A stretch of DNA of 51,252 bases, taken from a virus. Made by a program: the position numbers and the translations under genes. Location of the stretch: the IMG/VR virus record IMGVR_UViG_3300025616_000416, positions 1-51,252 of that record. One strand, 5' to 3'. Below are positions 41,438 to 49,265 of this stretch, one piece after another. A model generated the notes under the pieces. It was not told the origin of the DNA and made no database searches. It saw nothing but the letters and a program-made list of their open reading frames with translations. The first letter of the stretch is position 1. Each line of letters begins with the position of its first letter.

Positions 41438-42471
41438 CTTATGAGTTTGTAAAGGAGTCTTTTGAGAGTGGAGGGTATACTCTTTTATCAGATGACTATA
41501 TTAATAGTAGTACAAAATTGGATTATAGATGCTCTAAAGGTCATGAACATAGTATGATTTGGACTAATTGGAAAAAAGGAAATAGGTGTTCAACTTGTGC
41601 TGGAAATACTAAGCTTAATTTAGAATATATTAAGGAATCTTTTGAAAATGAAGGATATACTTTATTGTCTACGGAGTATATTAATTCTCTAATGAAGTTA
41701 GATTATAGATGTCCTAAAGGGCATGAACATAGTATTTCATGGAGTTGTTGGCAACGTTGTCATAGATGTATCACTTGCTTTGGAAATACTAAGCCTACGT
41801 TTGAACAAGTTAGAGAATCTTTTGAAAGTAAAGGGTATACTTTATTATCTACAGAATATGTTAATAGTACTACTAAATTGGATTATAGATGCCCTAAGGG
41901 GCATGAACATAATATTATTTGGAACGCATGGCAACGAGGTCATAGATGTTTTATGTGTTATGGTACAATTAAACTTACTTTAGACCAGGTAAGAGAATCT
42001 TTTAAGAATGAAGGTTATACTTTGTTGTCTGAAAAGTATGTTAATAATAAAACTAAACTATATTATAGATGTTCTGAAGGTCATGAACATAGCATTACAT
42101 GGCATGATTGGTCTCACGGATATAAGTGTCCATTTTGTTCTCGTATTAGACAGTCTATAAGACAAACTGGTCCAGGAAATCCAGTTTGGAACGGAGGAAC
42201 TTCTTACGAACCTTACTGTCCAATTTGGAGTGATAAGGAATACAAGAAAGATATAAGACTTAGAGATGGTAATAAGTGCTTAAATCCTACTTGTAATAAA
42301 AAAGATTCAAGACTCCATATTCACCATATTGACTATAATAAGAAAAGTTGTAGTCCTATTAACGTAATAACCTTATGTGGTAGTTGTAATACTATAGCAA
42401 ATACTGACCGTGAGTGGCACATAGCCTGGTATCAGGCGTTGATGTACATGAGATACAAATACAAATATTAA
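41422..42471 (+). CDS. HNH homing endonuclease with four tandem zinc-ribbon-like modules (copy 6 of 6)
   Basis: A 349-residue family member with four modules of about 58 residues. The last Cys pairs are CSTC, CITC, CFMC and CPFC, and the GHEH motif is the same in all four. Modules 2-4 resemble each other strongly, as after internal duplication. The HNH part has YEPYCPIW, CLNPTC, IHHIDYNKKSC and LCGSCNTIAN, then REWHIAWYQAL with Ile in place of Thr. ATG 41422 overlaps the preceding gene by 16 bases. The stop lies within the AAGGAGAG ribosome site of the dUTPase gene. Confidence 0.9.
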   Translation: MPEKLTYEFVKESFESGGYTLLSDDYINSSTKLDYRCSKGHEHSMIWTNWKKGNRCSTCAGNTKLNLEYIKESFENEGYTLLSTEYINSLMKLDYRCPKGHEHSISWSCWQRCHRCITCFGNTKPTFEQVRESFESKGYTLLSTEYVNSTTKLDYRCPKGHEHNIIWNAWQRGHRCFMCYGTIKLTLDQVRESFKNEGYTLLSEKYVNNKTKLYYRCSEGHEHSITWHDWSHGYKCPFCSRIRQSIRQTGPGNPVWNGGTSYEPYCPIWSDKEYKKDIRLRDGNKCLNPTCNKKDSRLHIHHIDYNKKSCSPINVITLCGSCNTIANTDREWHIAWYQALMYMRYKYKY

Positions 42472-42482
42472 GGAGAGACAAC

Positions 42483-42926
42483 ATGAATTCAAATGGCTTA
42501 AAGATTTTTTGTGTAAAGACACACGTAGATGCAGTGTTCCCTGTTTATGAAAAATTTGGGGACTGCGCATGCTCTTTGAGGACAATCGAGGATTATACAA
42601 TCAAGCCAGGACATAGGGTCCTAGCTAAGACTGGACTGAAGATAGCTGTTCCTGATGGGTTTGAGGCACAGATTAGACCTAGGAGTGGTCTGGCTTGGAA
42701 GAAAGGATTAACAGTTTTAAATACTCCAGGCACTATTGATTCTCAATATAGAGGAGAATTAATGGTCATACTTGTTAATCTAGGTGATGAGGATATCAGT
42801 ATAGTAAAGGGAGACGCTATAGCGCAGATGAAGTTCTCTCCTGTATATACTGGTTATTTTATGGAAACAGATTCTCTTGATACTACAGATAGAGGAACTG
42901 GTGGGTTTGGACATACTGGTAGATAA
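42483..42926 (+). CDS. dut: dUTP diphosphatase (trimeric dUTPase)
   Basis: A 147-residue enzyme started at ATG 42483 because AAGGAGAG lies just upstream; a longer frame from 42414 runs inside the HNH gene. It carries the dUTPase motifs: AKTGLKIAVPDG, RPRSGLAWKKG, NTPGTIDSQYRGELMVIL (with the catalytic Asp), GDAIAQMKF, and the C-terminal glycine-rich arm RGTGGFGHTG. It hydrolyses dUTP to dUMP and pyrophosphate, keeps uracil out of DNA and supplies dUMP for thymidylate synthesis. It sits next to the ribonucleotide reductase, with a hairpin between. Confidence 0.95.
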   Translation: MNSNGLKIFCVKTHVDAVFPVYEKFGDCACSLRTIEDYTIKPGHRVLAKTGLKIAVPDGFEAQIRPRSGLAWKKGLTVLNTPGTIDSQYRGELMVILVNLGDEDISIVKGDAIAQMKFSPVYTGYFMETDSLDTTDRGTGGFGHTGR

Positions 42927-42935
42927 GATTGATAT

Positions 42936-42959
42936 GAGCCACTACTAATGTGGTGGCTC
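42936..42959 (+). terminator. hairpin between dut and nrdJ, possible terminator
   Basis: A ten-base stem (42936-42945 with 42950-42959) with one G-U pair and a TAAT loop: GAGCCACTAC against GTGGTGGCTC. No T-run follows (TAAATATAA), so it may be a weak terminator, attenuator or RNA-stability element. The CCACTAC arm also occurs in the hairpin at 49207. Confidence 0.5.
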
Positions 42960-42982
42960 TAAATATAATTAATAGGAGAACT

Positions 42983-45900
42983 ATGAATACATTAATTGAT
43001 CCATTTCAGAGAAAAATATGGTCTGATAAATACCAGTATAAAGATGAATCTTATAAAGAATTTTGTAGTAGATTATCAAATAATATATTTAAAGATGAAA
43101 AAATAAAAAACAAAAAACTTTTTGATATGCTGATGGATTTTAAAGTACTTTTTGGTGGGAGAATAAATGCTAATATTGGAGTTTCTGAGGAAGGGTTAAC
43201 TTTATTCAATTGTTTCATAGAGTCGGTTACAAAAAATCCAGACTCTTTAGAGGGTATTCTGGATATGTTAGGCAAATTCTCTTATACTCTGAAGAGTGAA
43301 GGTGGAGTGGGTTTTTGCGCTAACTTTTTTAGACCAGCAAAAACTTTGATTAGGAAAATAGGAGTAGGGAGTCCTGGTAGTATCAAATTCCTTGAAATTT
43401 TTGACAAGGTATCTGAGGTTATAACGTCAGGAAGTGTGGACAAGAATGATAGTTATCAGGGAATTCCAACAAAGAAGTCCATTCGTAAGGGTGCTACAAT
43501 GGTTACAATGAGTATTAATCACCCAGACATTGAGAGTTTTATTGTTGCTAAAGCTACACCGAATAAACTAACCAAGATGAATATGTCAGTGTTAATTTCT
43601 GATGCGTTCATGTATGCAGTACAGAATGATATGGATTGGGACTTATGGTTTCCAGATATTAATTTTGAAAGGTATGATGAATTATGGGATGGTAATTTTG
43701 AGAAGTGGGCAGAAAAAGGATTCCCAGTTGTTATTTATAAAACAGTAAGAGCTGATTATCTATGGGAGCTTTTACTTAGAAATAGCTATACTCGGAATGA
43801 ACCGGGGATCTTGTTTATAGATAATGCTAGAAAGATGAATAATATTAGCTATCTAAATGGTGATATGTTATCAACTAACCCATGCTTTACTGGAGATATG
43901 TTACTACACACATCTAAAGGTATGGAAAGAATACATGATCTTTATATTGATGGGAAAGATAATATAGTTTATGTTGACAATAGAAAAATTAATGGTAATT
44001 TAGGAACTACAAGATTATTAGCTTCTAATGTATACAAGACTGGTAATAAAGATGTATATAAGATCACAACTAATTCAGGATATGAAATTAAAGCTACAGA
44101 ATATCATGGATTTTCTACAGATATTGGTGATAAACAATTAAAAGATTTAATTGTAGGTGATAAATTAAGAATTTGTTCGGGTGAGTGTGGCTTTGGAGAA
44201 AATGGTAATTATGATTTTGGTAGATTAATCGGATTAATTACTGGAGATGGTACTATTTATAATGGCTGGAATAAAATTGATAATTGTAAAAGTAATGTTG
44301 TTATTGCAAGATTATGGGGAAAGGATAACTGTTTAATCGATGAAATTACTAATACCATTAATAGTTTAATTCTTCAATATGGCGGTGATTATTCAAACGT
44401 AATTATATCTAAACAATACATTAAACAAAAAGATATGTTTGAAGTAAGATCAGCTGTTTTATACAGAATTTTTGATAGTTTTAATTTACTTAATATAAAA
44501 AAGAATGTTCCAGATTATATTTTTAAAGGCAGTAAAGAAATGGTTATTGGATATCTACAAGGATTATTTCAATCTGATGGTACGGTTGCAGTGGATATTA
44601 AATCTAGGTGTTCTATAAGACTTAGTAGTTCTGAACCGACATTATTGAAAGATGTACAAATTTTATTATCTAATTTTGGTATACGTTCTAGTATATATTT
44701 TAGACGTAAAGCTGGTTATAGAAAACTACCTGATGGTAAAGGTGGTATGAAGGAATATTGGTGTAGAGATCAATACGAATTAATACTTTGTAGTATTAGT
44801 CGCGATATATTTATGAAAGAAATTGGGTTTATGTTGCCTTATAAAAATAATAAATTTGATAGTTGGAGAGAACACCATGAACCTTATAAACAATCATTTT
44901 ATGATCCTATAAAATTTATAGAATTTGTTGGTAAAGAAGATGTATATTGTTTAACACAAAAAGATTATGGATCTGTTATATGCAATGGATTAAGTACATT
45001 ACAATGTGGAGAAATCTTCGGACATACAGGAATTGAATATGTAAATGGTAAAGCTATAGAATTGGGTGATGTATGTAATTTAGGATCTCTTAATCTTACT
45101 AAATTTTTTGACGTGGACAAAAATAAATTCTGTTTAATTGAATTTAAAGAAGCCATTGATATTATGGTAAATGCTCTAGACAATGTTATAGAAATTTCAT
45201 CATATCCATTACCAATGTATGAACAAGCTGCCAAGTTAAAAAGAAAGATAGGTATAGGATTGATGGGCATAGGTTCGTTAATGATGATGATGAATCTTCG
45301 CTATGGTGGAGAGGAATGTTTAGATGTTCTTGATGTTATTTTAAAGGAATTTATTAACCAAGCGTATAAGAGTTCTGCTTTATTGGCTAAAGAAAAGGGT
45401 CCTTTTGAATTATATAGTCCAGAATTAATTGAGTGTGGGTATGTTAAAAATGGTACACTATCCAAAGAAGTAATTGATTTAATAAAGAAGCATGGATTAC
45501 GTCATTCAGCACTGAGTGCAATTGCTCCGACTGGTTGTTTGGTTGACGATACTTTAATATCAACTTCTAAAGGTTGTTTGGAAATAAGTGATTCTAAGGA
45601 AATATCACTATATACAGATAGTCTTGAATTATCTTCAGATTTTAAAAATTCATCTTTTAAAGGATGGTATGATAAAGGGTACTCAAAAACTGTAAAAATA
45701 ACTACTCATAATGGATATAGTATAGAAGGAACATTACCACATAAAGTAAGAACTATAAATAATAATGGTGAATATATATGGAAGGAATTAAAAGATATAT
45801 TAGTAGATGATGTTGTTGTTATGAAAAAAGATTTTATATTTAATGACATTAATACTACAGACATGAACGAGAATTTAGCTGAACTTTTAGGTTTTTATAT

Positions 45901-47845
45901 GGCAGAAGGATGGTTTTGTAATAATAGATTATATTTTCAAATACATACTGATGAAGAAGAATATATAACAAAATTAATAACATCTTGTTTTAGTGATAAG
46001 TATACTAGAATTATAATTAGAAAAAGAGATGATACTAATAGTTTACGTATCGAAGTAAATTCTAAAGAAATTAGAGAGTGGTTTGATAAAAATATATGTG
46101 TAAAAAATGGGTCATCAAATGCTTTTATACCTAAAATTATTATGTGTAGCAATAGAAATATAATTTATAGTTTTATTAAAGGTTATTTTTTAGGTGATGG
46201 TGGATTTAATATCTCTAAACAATGTGTTAGATTTACTACAGTATCAGAAAAAATGGCTAATCAATTACACACTATCCTTTTAGGTATAGGAATACCTTCA
46301 CATATATATACTGAACAAACTGTAGGAAAAGAAATAGAAATATTACATAGAAAAACTAAATCTAATTTTAATGCTATAAGAATAGAATTAAGTGTTTTTA
46401 ATTCTAGAAAACTATGTAAATTAATGGGTGTAGACTCAAAAAAAATAGATATAAAATATGTTGGAAGAAATTTTGAACCTGTTCTATTATTACCAAAGGA
46501 ACATCATATTTTTTCACGAGATACTTTTATTAAAAAATATCTTGATAAAGGTATTATTTGTGTTACTAATAGTATTTATAGAAGAAAAATTAAAAAAGAT
46601 AATTATAATTGGTTTATAGAAAATAATATGTTTTTAGATACCATTTCTACTATAAATAATAGCAATATATTAAAACACGTGCAGGACATCTCTGTTAATG
46701 ATTCTTCTCAAACATATGTAGCCAATGGATTTATTACACATAATACTTTGTCTATTGTAGCAGGTAATATATCTGGAGGAGTTGAACCGGTGTTTGCTCG
46801 TGAATTTACTAGGTGGAATAGGTCAGAAGGTAAAGCAGTAGATTTTAAATATCCTAATGTTCATATAGGAGAATGGTTTGAAACTGAATACTTTAAAGAA
46901 GAAAAGGTAGCTGATGAGGTAGTACTTATTTCAACAGATGGTAAATTCAGAATAGATAGTAATACTGGTCTATGTGAAAAAATAACTATTATGGATTATG
47001 GTTATAAAATAGCACTTGAGCGTGGTTTTACAGAAACTGCTACAGCGATGGAATTAAGTGTGGAAGAGCATCTTAAAGTATTGAAGCTAGTATCGTCATA
47101 TACTGATCAAGGAATATCTAAAACTATAAACTTACCTAATGATATTTCTTTTGATAGTTTCAAATCATTGTATGGTGATATTCATTCTTATGGAGTTAAG
47201 GGATGTACTACTTATAGAGAAGGAACATCTATAGCAGTATTGGAAATACAGAAAAAAGAACAAGAAAAGTCTGTAGAAAAGCAACAAACTGAATTTTTAG
47301 AAGTTTTTGAAGAACAAAAAAATGGTGATATTATAACTAGTGATATACAATTACCTGAAGAATATCCAGCTAAAGGATATATTTTAAAATCCGATGGAAA
47401 AAAATATTATCTTCATGTAGCTTTTAAAGATAGAGCATGTACTAGACCGTTTGCGATATTTGTAAATACTAATAATAGAGAAGATAATGTTTTGACTTTT
47501 AATGCTCTTGAAAAACTAGAGGAAATAGCGGTATTCAAAAATATAAATAATTATTTTGTAGAAGAGACGAAAAAGAAGTATGCAGGGCAAAAAAATCCTG
47601 TTAAAATTTGTCGTATGCTTGGATTACTTCTTAGACATAATGTAGATGTATTTACGATAGTTAAAGGATTAAGTGAATTAGAGGCTATAGTTGGTACTTT
47701 TGTATTTCATATTACAAAATTTTTAGGTAGATTTGTTAAAGAACATGATGTACATGGTATGGTCTGCCCAGAATGTGGTGAAAAATCTATGAAATTTTAT
47801 GAGGGTTGTATAAGTTGTACTTGTGGATATAGCCGATGTGGATAG
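42983..47845 (+). CDS. nrdJ: class II (B12-dependent) ribonucleotide reductase precursor with two inteins
   Basis: ATG 42983 is chosen for its TAGGAG ribosome site. The 1620-residue frame becomes about 843 after removing inteins at 301-674 and 852-1254. The host part shows LTLFNCFIES, SEGGVGFCANF, MLSTNP joined to CGEIFGHTG (active-site Cys and Glu), DVCNLGSLNLT, and AIAPTG joined to TLSIVAGNISGG. A C-terminal Cys-rich tail (CPECGEKS, CISCTCGYSRC) is typical of NrdJ and delivers electrons. It reduces ribonucleotides with adenosylcobalamin and needs no oxygen or small subunit; no NrdB gene is seen. Both insertions lie in catalytic loops. Confidence 0.93.
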   Translation: MNTLIDPFQRKIWSDKYQYKDESYKEFCSRLSNNIFKDEKIKNKKLFDMLMDFKVLFGGRINANIGVSEEGLTLFNCFIESVTKNPDSLEGILDMLGKFSYTLKSEGGVGFCANFFRPAKTLIRKIGVGSPGSIKFLEIFDKVSEVITSGSVDKNDSYQGIPTKKSIRKGATMVTMSINHPDIESFIVAKATPNKLTKMNMSVLISDAFMYAVQNDMDWDLWFPDINFERYDELWDGNFEKWAEKGFPVVIYKTVRADYLWELLLRNSYTRNEPGILFIDNARKMNNISYLNGDMLSTNPCFTGDMLLHTSKGMERIHDLYIDGKDNIVYVDNRKINGNLGTTRLLASNVYKTGNKDVYKITTNSGYEIKATEYHGFSTDIGDKQLKDLIVGDKLRICSGECGFGENGNYDFGRLIGLITGDGTIYNGWNKIDNCKSNVVIARLWGKDNCLIDEITNTINSLILQYGGDYSNVIISKQYIKQKDMFEVRSAVLYRIFDSFNLLNIKKNVPDYIFKGSKEMVIGYLQGLFQSDGTVAVDIKSRCSIRLSSSEPTLLKDVQILLSNFGIRSSIYFRRKAGYRKLPDGKGGMKEYWCRDQYELILCSISRDIFMKEIGFMLPYKNNKFDSWREHHEPYKQSFYDPIKFIEFVGKEDVYCLTQKDYGSVICNGLSTLQCGEIFGHTGIEYVNGKAIELGDVCNLGSLNLTKFFDVDKNKFCLIEFKEAIDIMVNALDNVIEISSYPLPMYEQAAKLKRKIGIGLMGIGSLMMMMNLRYGGEECLDVLDVILKEFINQAYKSSALLAKEKGPFELYSPELIECGYVKNGTLSKEVIDLIKKHGLRHSALSAIAPTGCLVDDTLISTSKGCLEISDSKEISLYTDSLELSSDFKNSSFKGWYDKGYSKTVKITTHNGYSIEGTLPHKVRTINNNGEYIWKELKDILVDDVVVMKKDFIFNDINTTDMNENLAELLGFYMAEGWFCNNRLYFQIHTDEEEYITKLITSCFSDKYTRIIIRKRDDTNSLRIEVNSKEIREWFDKNICVKNGSSNAFIPKIIMCSNRNIIYSFIKGYFLGDGGFNISKQCVRFTTVSEKMANQLHTILLGIGIPSHIYTEQTVGKEIEILHRKTKSNFNAIRIELSVFNSRKLCKLMGVDSKKIDIKYVGRNFEPVLLLPKEHHIFSRDTFIKKYLDKGIICVTNSIYRRKIKKDNYNWFIENNMFLDTISTINNSNILKHVQDISVNDSSQTYVANGFITHNTLSIVAGNISGGVEPVFAREFTRWNRSEGKAVDFKYPNVHIGEWFETEYFKEEKVADEVVLISTDGKFRIDSNTGLCEKITIMDYGYKIALERGFTETATAMELSVEEHLKVLKLVSSYTDQGISKTINLPNDISFDSFKSLYGDIHSYGVKGCTTYREGTSIAVLEIQKKEQEKSVEKQQTEFLEVFEEQKNGDIITSDIQLPEEYPAKGYILKSDGKKYYLHVAFKDRACTRPFAIFVNTNNREDNVLTFNALEKLEEIAVFKNINNYFVEETKKKYAGQKNPVKICRMLGLLLRHNVDVFTIVKGLSELEAIVGTFVFHITKFLGRFVKEHDVHGMVCPECGEKSMKFYEGCISCTCGYSRCG
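43883..45004 (+). mobile_element. intein 1 of ribonucleotide reductase with unusual Gln terminus
   Basis: A 374-residue intein, Cys301 (CFTGDMLLHTSKG) to Gln674 (CNGLSTLQ) with Cys as +1. Block B is TEYH. The DOD motifs are LIGLITGDGTI and LQGLFQSDGTV. The last residue is Gln instead of Asn and the residue before it is Leu instead of His. The junction is fixed by the invariant NPCGE motif of the reductase. Splicing, if it occurs, must use a Gln cyclisation or a slow route. Confidence 0.88.
45536..46744 (+). mobile_element. intein 2 of ribonucleotide reductase with LAGLIDADG endonuclease
   Basis: A 403-residue intein, Cys852 (CLVDDTLISTSKG) to Asn1254 (FITHN) with Thr as +1. Block B is TLPH. 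The DOD motifs are LGFYMAEGWF and IKGYFLGDGGF. Removal joins APTG to TLSIV, the conserved phosphate-binding loop of the reductase. Both ends are standard. It is not a close relative of intein 1 in the same gene. Confidence 0.93.
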
Positions 47846-47873
47846 ACTAAATACAAATTATGGGGGATAAAAA

Positions 47874-48470
47874 ATGAGACTAGGATTCGATCTAGACGAG
47901 GTAGTTGTAGATTTAACTTCTGAATTTGAAATACATTTAGAAAGTACTTATGGTATAGAATGGCCAATAGGTTGTTTTATTCATTACGGATTTGCAAAAT
48001 GTCTTTTTAGCCGCGATGAAGAATTAAATGCCAAAATAATTGAGGATATGGATAACATTGCCAATGATAAAGATTTTCAATTTAAAGCCAAACCTATAGA
48101 AGGTGCAGTAGAAGTTTTGCATAAACTTAGAAGAGCAGGTCATAAATTATACTTTATAACATCTAGACCTAAACAAAATCAATCAATGACTTTTAAGTGG
48201 TTAAGAAAAAATAATGTACCTTTCGACGAACTTGCTGTGGTAGGGCATACTCAACCTAAAGGTATTTTAGGTAGAAGATATAGTTTAGATATGTATGTAG
48301 ATGATCTTCATAGTCATTTAGAATCTATGTTACGTTACAAAAAACGTTGGAGAAAAGGTCTTCTATTAATGGATAAACCTTGGAATACTGATTATATAGA
48401 CGGTAGTAAGTTTAAACGTGTGTATGATTGGTATGATATTTTAAGACATGTAGGTGTTGCTAATAGATAA
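47874..48470 (+). CDS. HAD-family 5' nucleotidase-like protein
   Basis: A 198-residue HAD-fold protein with GGGGG before ATG 47874. Motif I is GFDLDEVVVDL, where the two Asp are nucleophile and acid/base; motif II is LYFITSRPKQ with Ser/Thr and Arg; motif IV is LDMYVDDLHSHL. The helical insert and GAVEVLHKLRRAGHKLYF match 5'(3')-deoxyribonucleotidases and related phage nucleotidases. It probably removes phosphate from a (deoxy)nucleotide monophosphate and tunes the nucleotide pool. It follows the reductase after 28 bases. Confidence 0.85.
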   Translation: MRLGFDLDEVVVDLTSEFEIHLESTYGIEWPIGCFIHYGFAKCLFSRDEELNAKIIEDMDNIANDKDFQFKAKPIEGAVEVLHKLRRAGHKLYFITSRPKQNQSMTFKWLRKNNVPFDELAVVGHTQPKGILGRRYSLDMYVDDLHSHLESMLRYKKRWRKGLLLMDKPWNTDYIDGSKFKRVYDWYDILRHVGVANR

Positions 48471-48485
48471 ATATTACAATAGCAC

Positions 48486-48513
48486 TTGACAAACTGATTT
48501 TATGTATTATATT
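48486..48513 (+). promoter_or_regulatory. sigma-70-type promoter
   Basis: TTGACA (48486-48491) and TATATT (48508-48513) with a 16-base spacer. The last bases before the -10 (TATGTAT) are the same as at 17241. The first gene downstream starts at 48555 with AGGAGG, about 35 bases after the expected start of transcription. It should drive the small Cys-rich genes and possibly the ligase. Confidence 0.83.
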
Positions 48514-48554
48514 ACGTTCAACAAGGAATAAACAACTATAAACTAGGAGGAATT

Positions 48555-48932
48555 ATGGCTAAAGTAAAATGTAATGTGTGTGGTAATATGAAAAATCATA
48601 TATGTACGGTTAAAAATATAGGTGTTGCAATTAATAAACCACGTATTTGTGAAGAGTATCTTTATGATAAAGATAAATTAAAAATTAAGTATGCTGTTTC
48701 TACTATTAAAATTGGTTATGAAGACCAACAGAAATATAAACAAAATTTAAAAAGAGAACTTAAGGTACTTAAAAATTCTATGGGTAAAGATACTGCTCAA
48801 ATTAATTCAAATTCAAATGAGTTTAAAACACCTTCATTAGAGGATTATAAAGCTTATGCTAGAACAACAGATACTAAACATCCTTTAACAGGCGATTTAA
48901 GTAGGTTTTTAACTACTGCCAATAAGGAATAA
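48555..48932 (+). CDS. hypothetical protein with N-terminal zinc-binding motif
   Basis: A 125-residue protein with TAGGAGG before ATG 48555. The first 35 residues have four Cys (CNVCGNMKNHIC and CEEYL), the pattern of a small zinc finger. The remainder is charged, with a helical region (QQKYKQNLKRELKVLKN) and a Ser/Asn/Thr-rich end. No family is recognised. It is the first gene after a strong promoter, as often seen for abundant early phage proteins that bind host factors. That role is inference. Confidence 0.8.
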   Translation: MAKVKCNVCGNMKNHICTVKNIGVAINKPRICEEYLYDKDKLKIKYAVSTIKIGYEDQQKYKQNLKRELKVLKNSMGKDTAQINSNSNEFKTPSLEDYKAYARTTDTKHPLTGDLSRFLTTANKE

Positions 48933-48936
48933 TATA

Positions 48937-49197
48937 ATGGAAATTAAACTACGTTGTTTTTCTTGTAGAAAAAACTACTACTGTCATAAGTCTAATACAA
49001 AAATGTTTGGACCGTTGATAGAAACTGTATGCCCTAATTGTAAAAATTTAGTAATGAAAAATACTTCTGCTTTTTTAGCAGACCAAACTAATTATATTGA
49101 ACTTAAACTTAGCCAAACTTGTGCTATGTTGTCCTTGGGTATAGCAATAGAAAATACTGTAGGTAATGAAGAAGCTTATAAAAAGAAAAAGAAGTAA
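48937..49197 (+). CDS. hypothetical zinc-ribbon protein
   Basis: An 86-residue protein four bases after the previous stop with AAGGAAT as ribosome site. It has RCFSCRKNYYC and ETVCPNCKNL, two Cys-x2-Cys knuckles spaced as in a zinc ribbon. A helical second half follows and it ends in a run of Lys (KKKKK), which suggests nucleic-acid or acidic partner binding. No function is assigned. A hairpin after the stop may end this two-gene unit. Confidence 0.78.
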   Translation: MEIKLRCFSCRKNYYCHKSNTKMFGPLIETVCPNCKNLVMKNTSAFLADQTNYIELKLSQTCAMLSLGIAIENTVGNEEAYKKKKK

Positions 49198-49206
49198 TAT
49201 ATTAAT

Positions 49207-49240
49207 TTAAATACCACTACTTTTAAGTGGTGGTATTTAA
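49207..49240 (+). terminator. hairpin between the zinc-ribbon gene and ligase, possible terminator
   Basis: A 14-base stem (49207-49220 with 49227-49240) with one G-U pair and loop TTTTAA. The arm ATACCACTAC pairs with GTGGTGGTAT. There is no long T-run after it. It begins nine bases after the stop at 49197. The CCACTAC / GTGGTGG core is shared with the hairpin at 42936, which suggests a common origin or factor. Confidence 0.6.
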
Positions 49241-49265
49241 TAATGTTCTAAATAAGGAGTATGCT

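Noticed and set aside
42414-42482. Longer dUTPase start inside HNH copy 6
   Set aside because: The extra residues do not belong to the dUTPase fold, and AAGGAGAG points to ATG 42483.
42950-42982. GTG start for the ribonucleotide reductase
   Set aside because: It falls in the hairpin after dut, and ATG 42983 has a good ribosome site.
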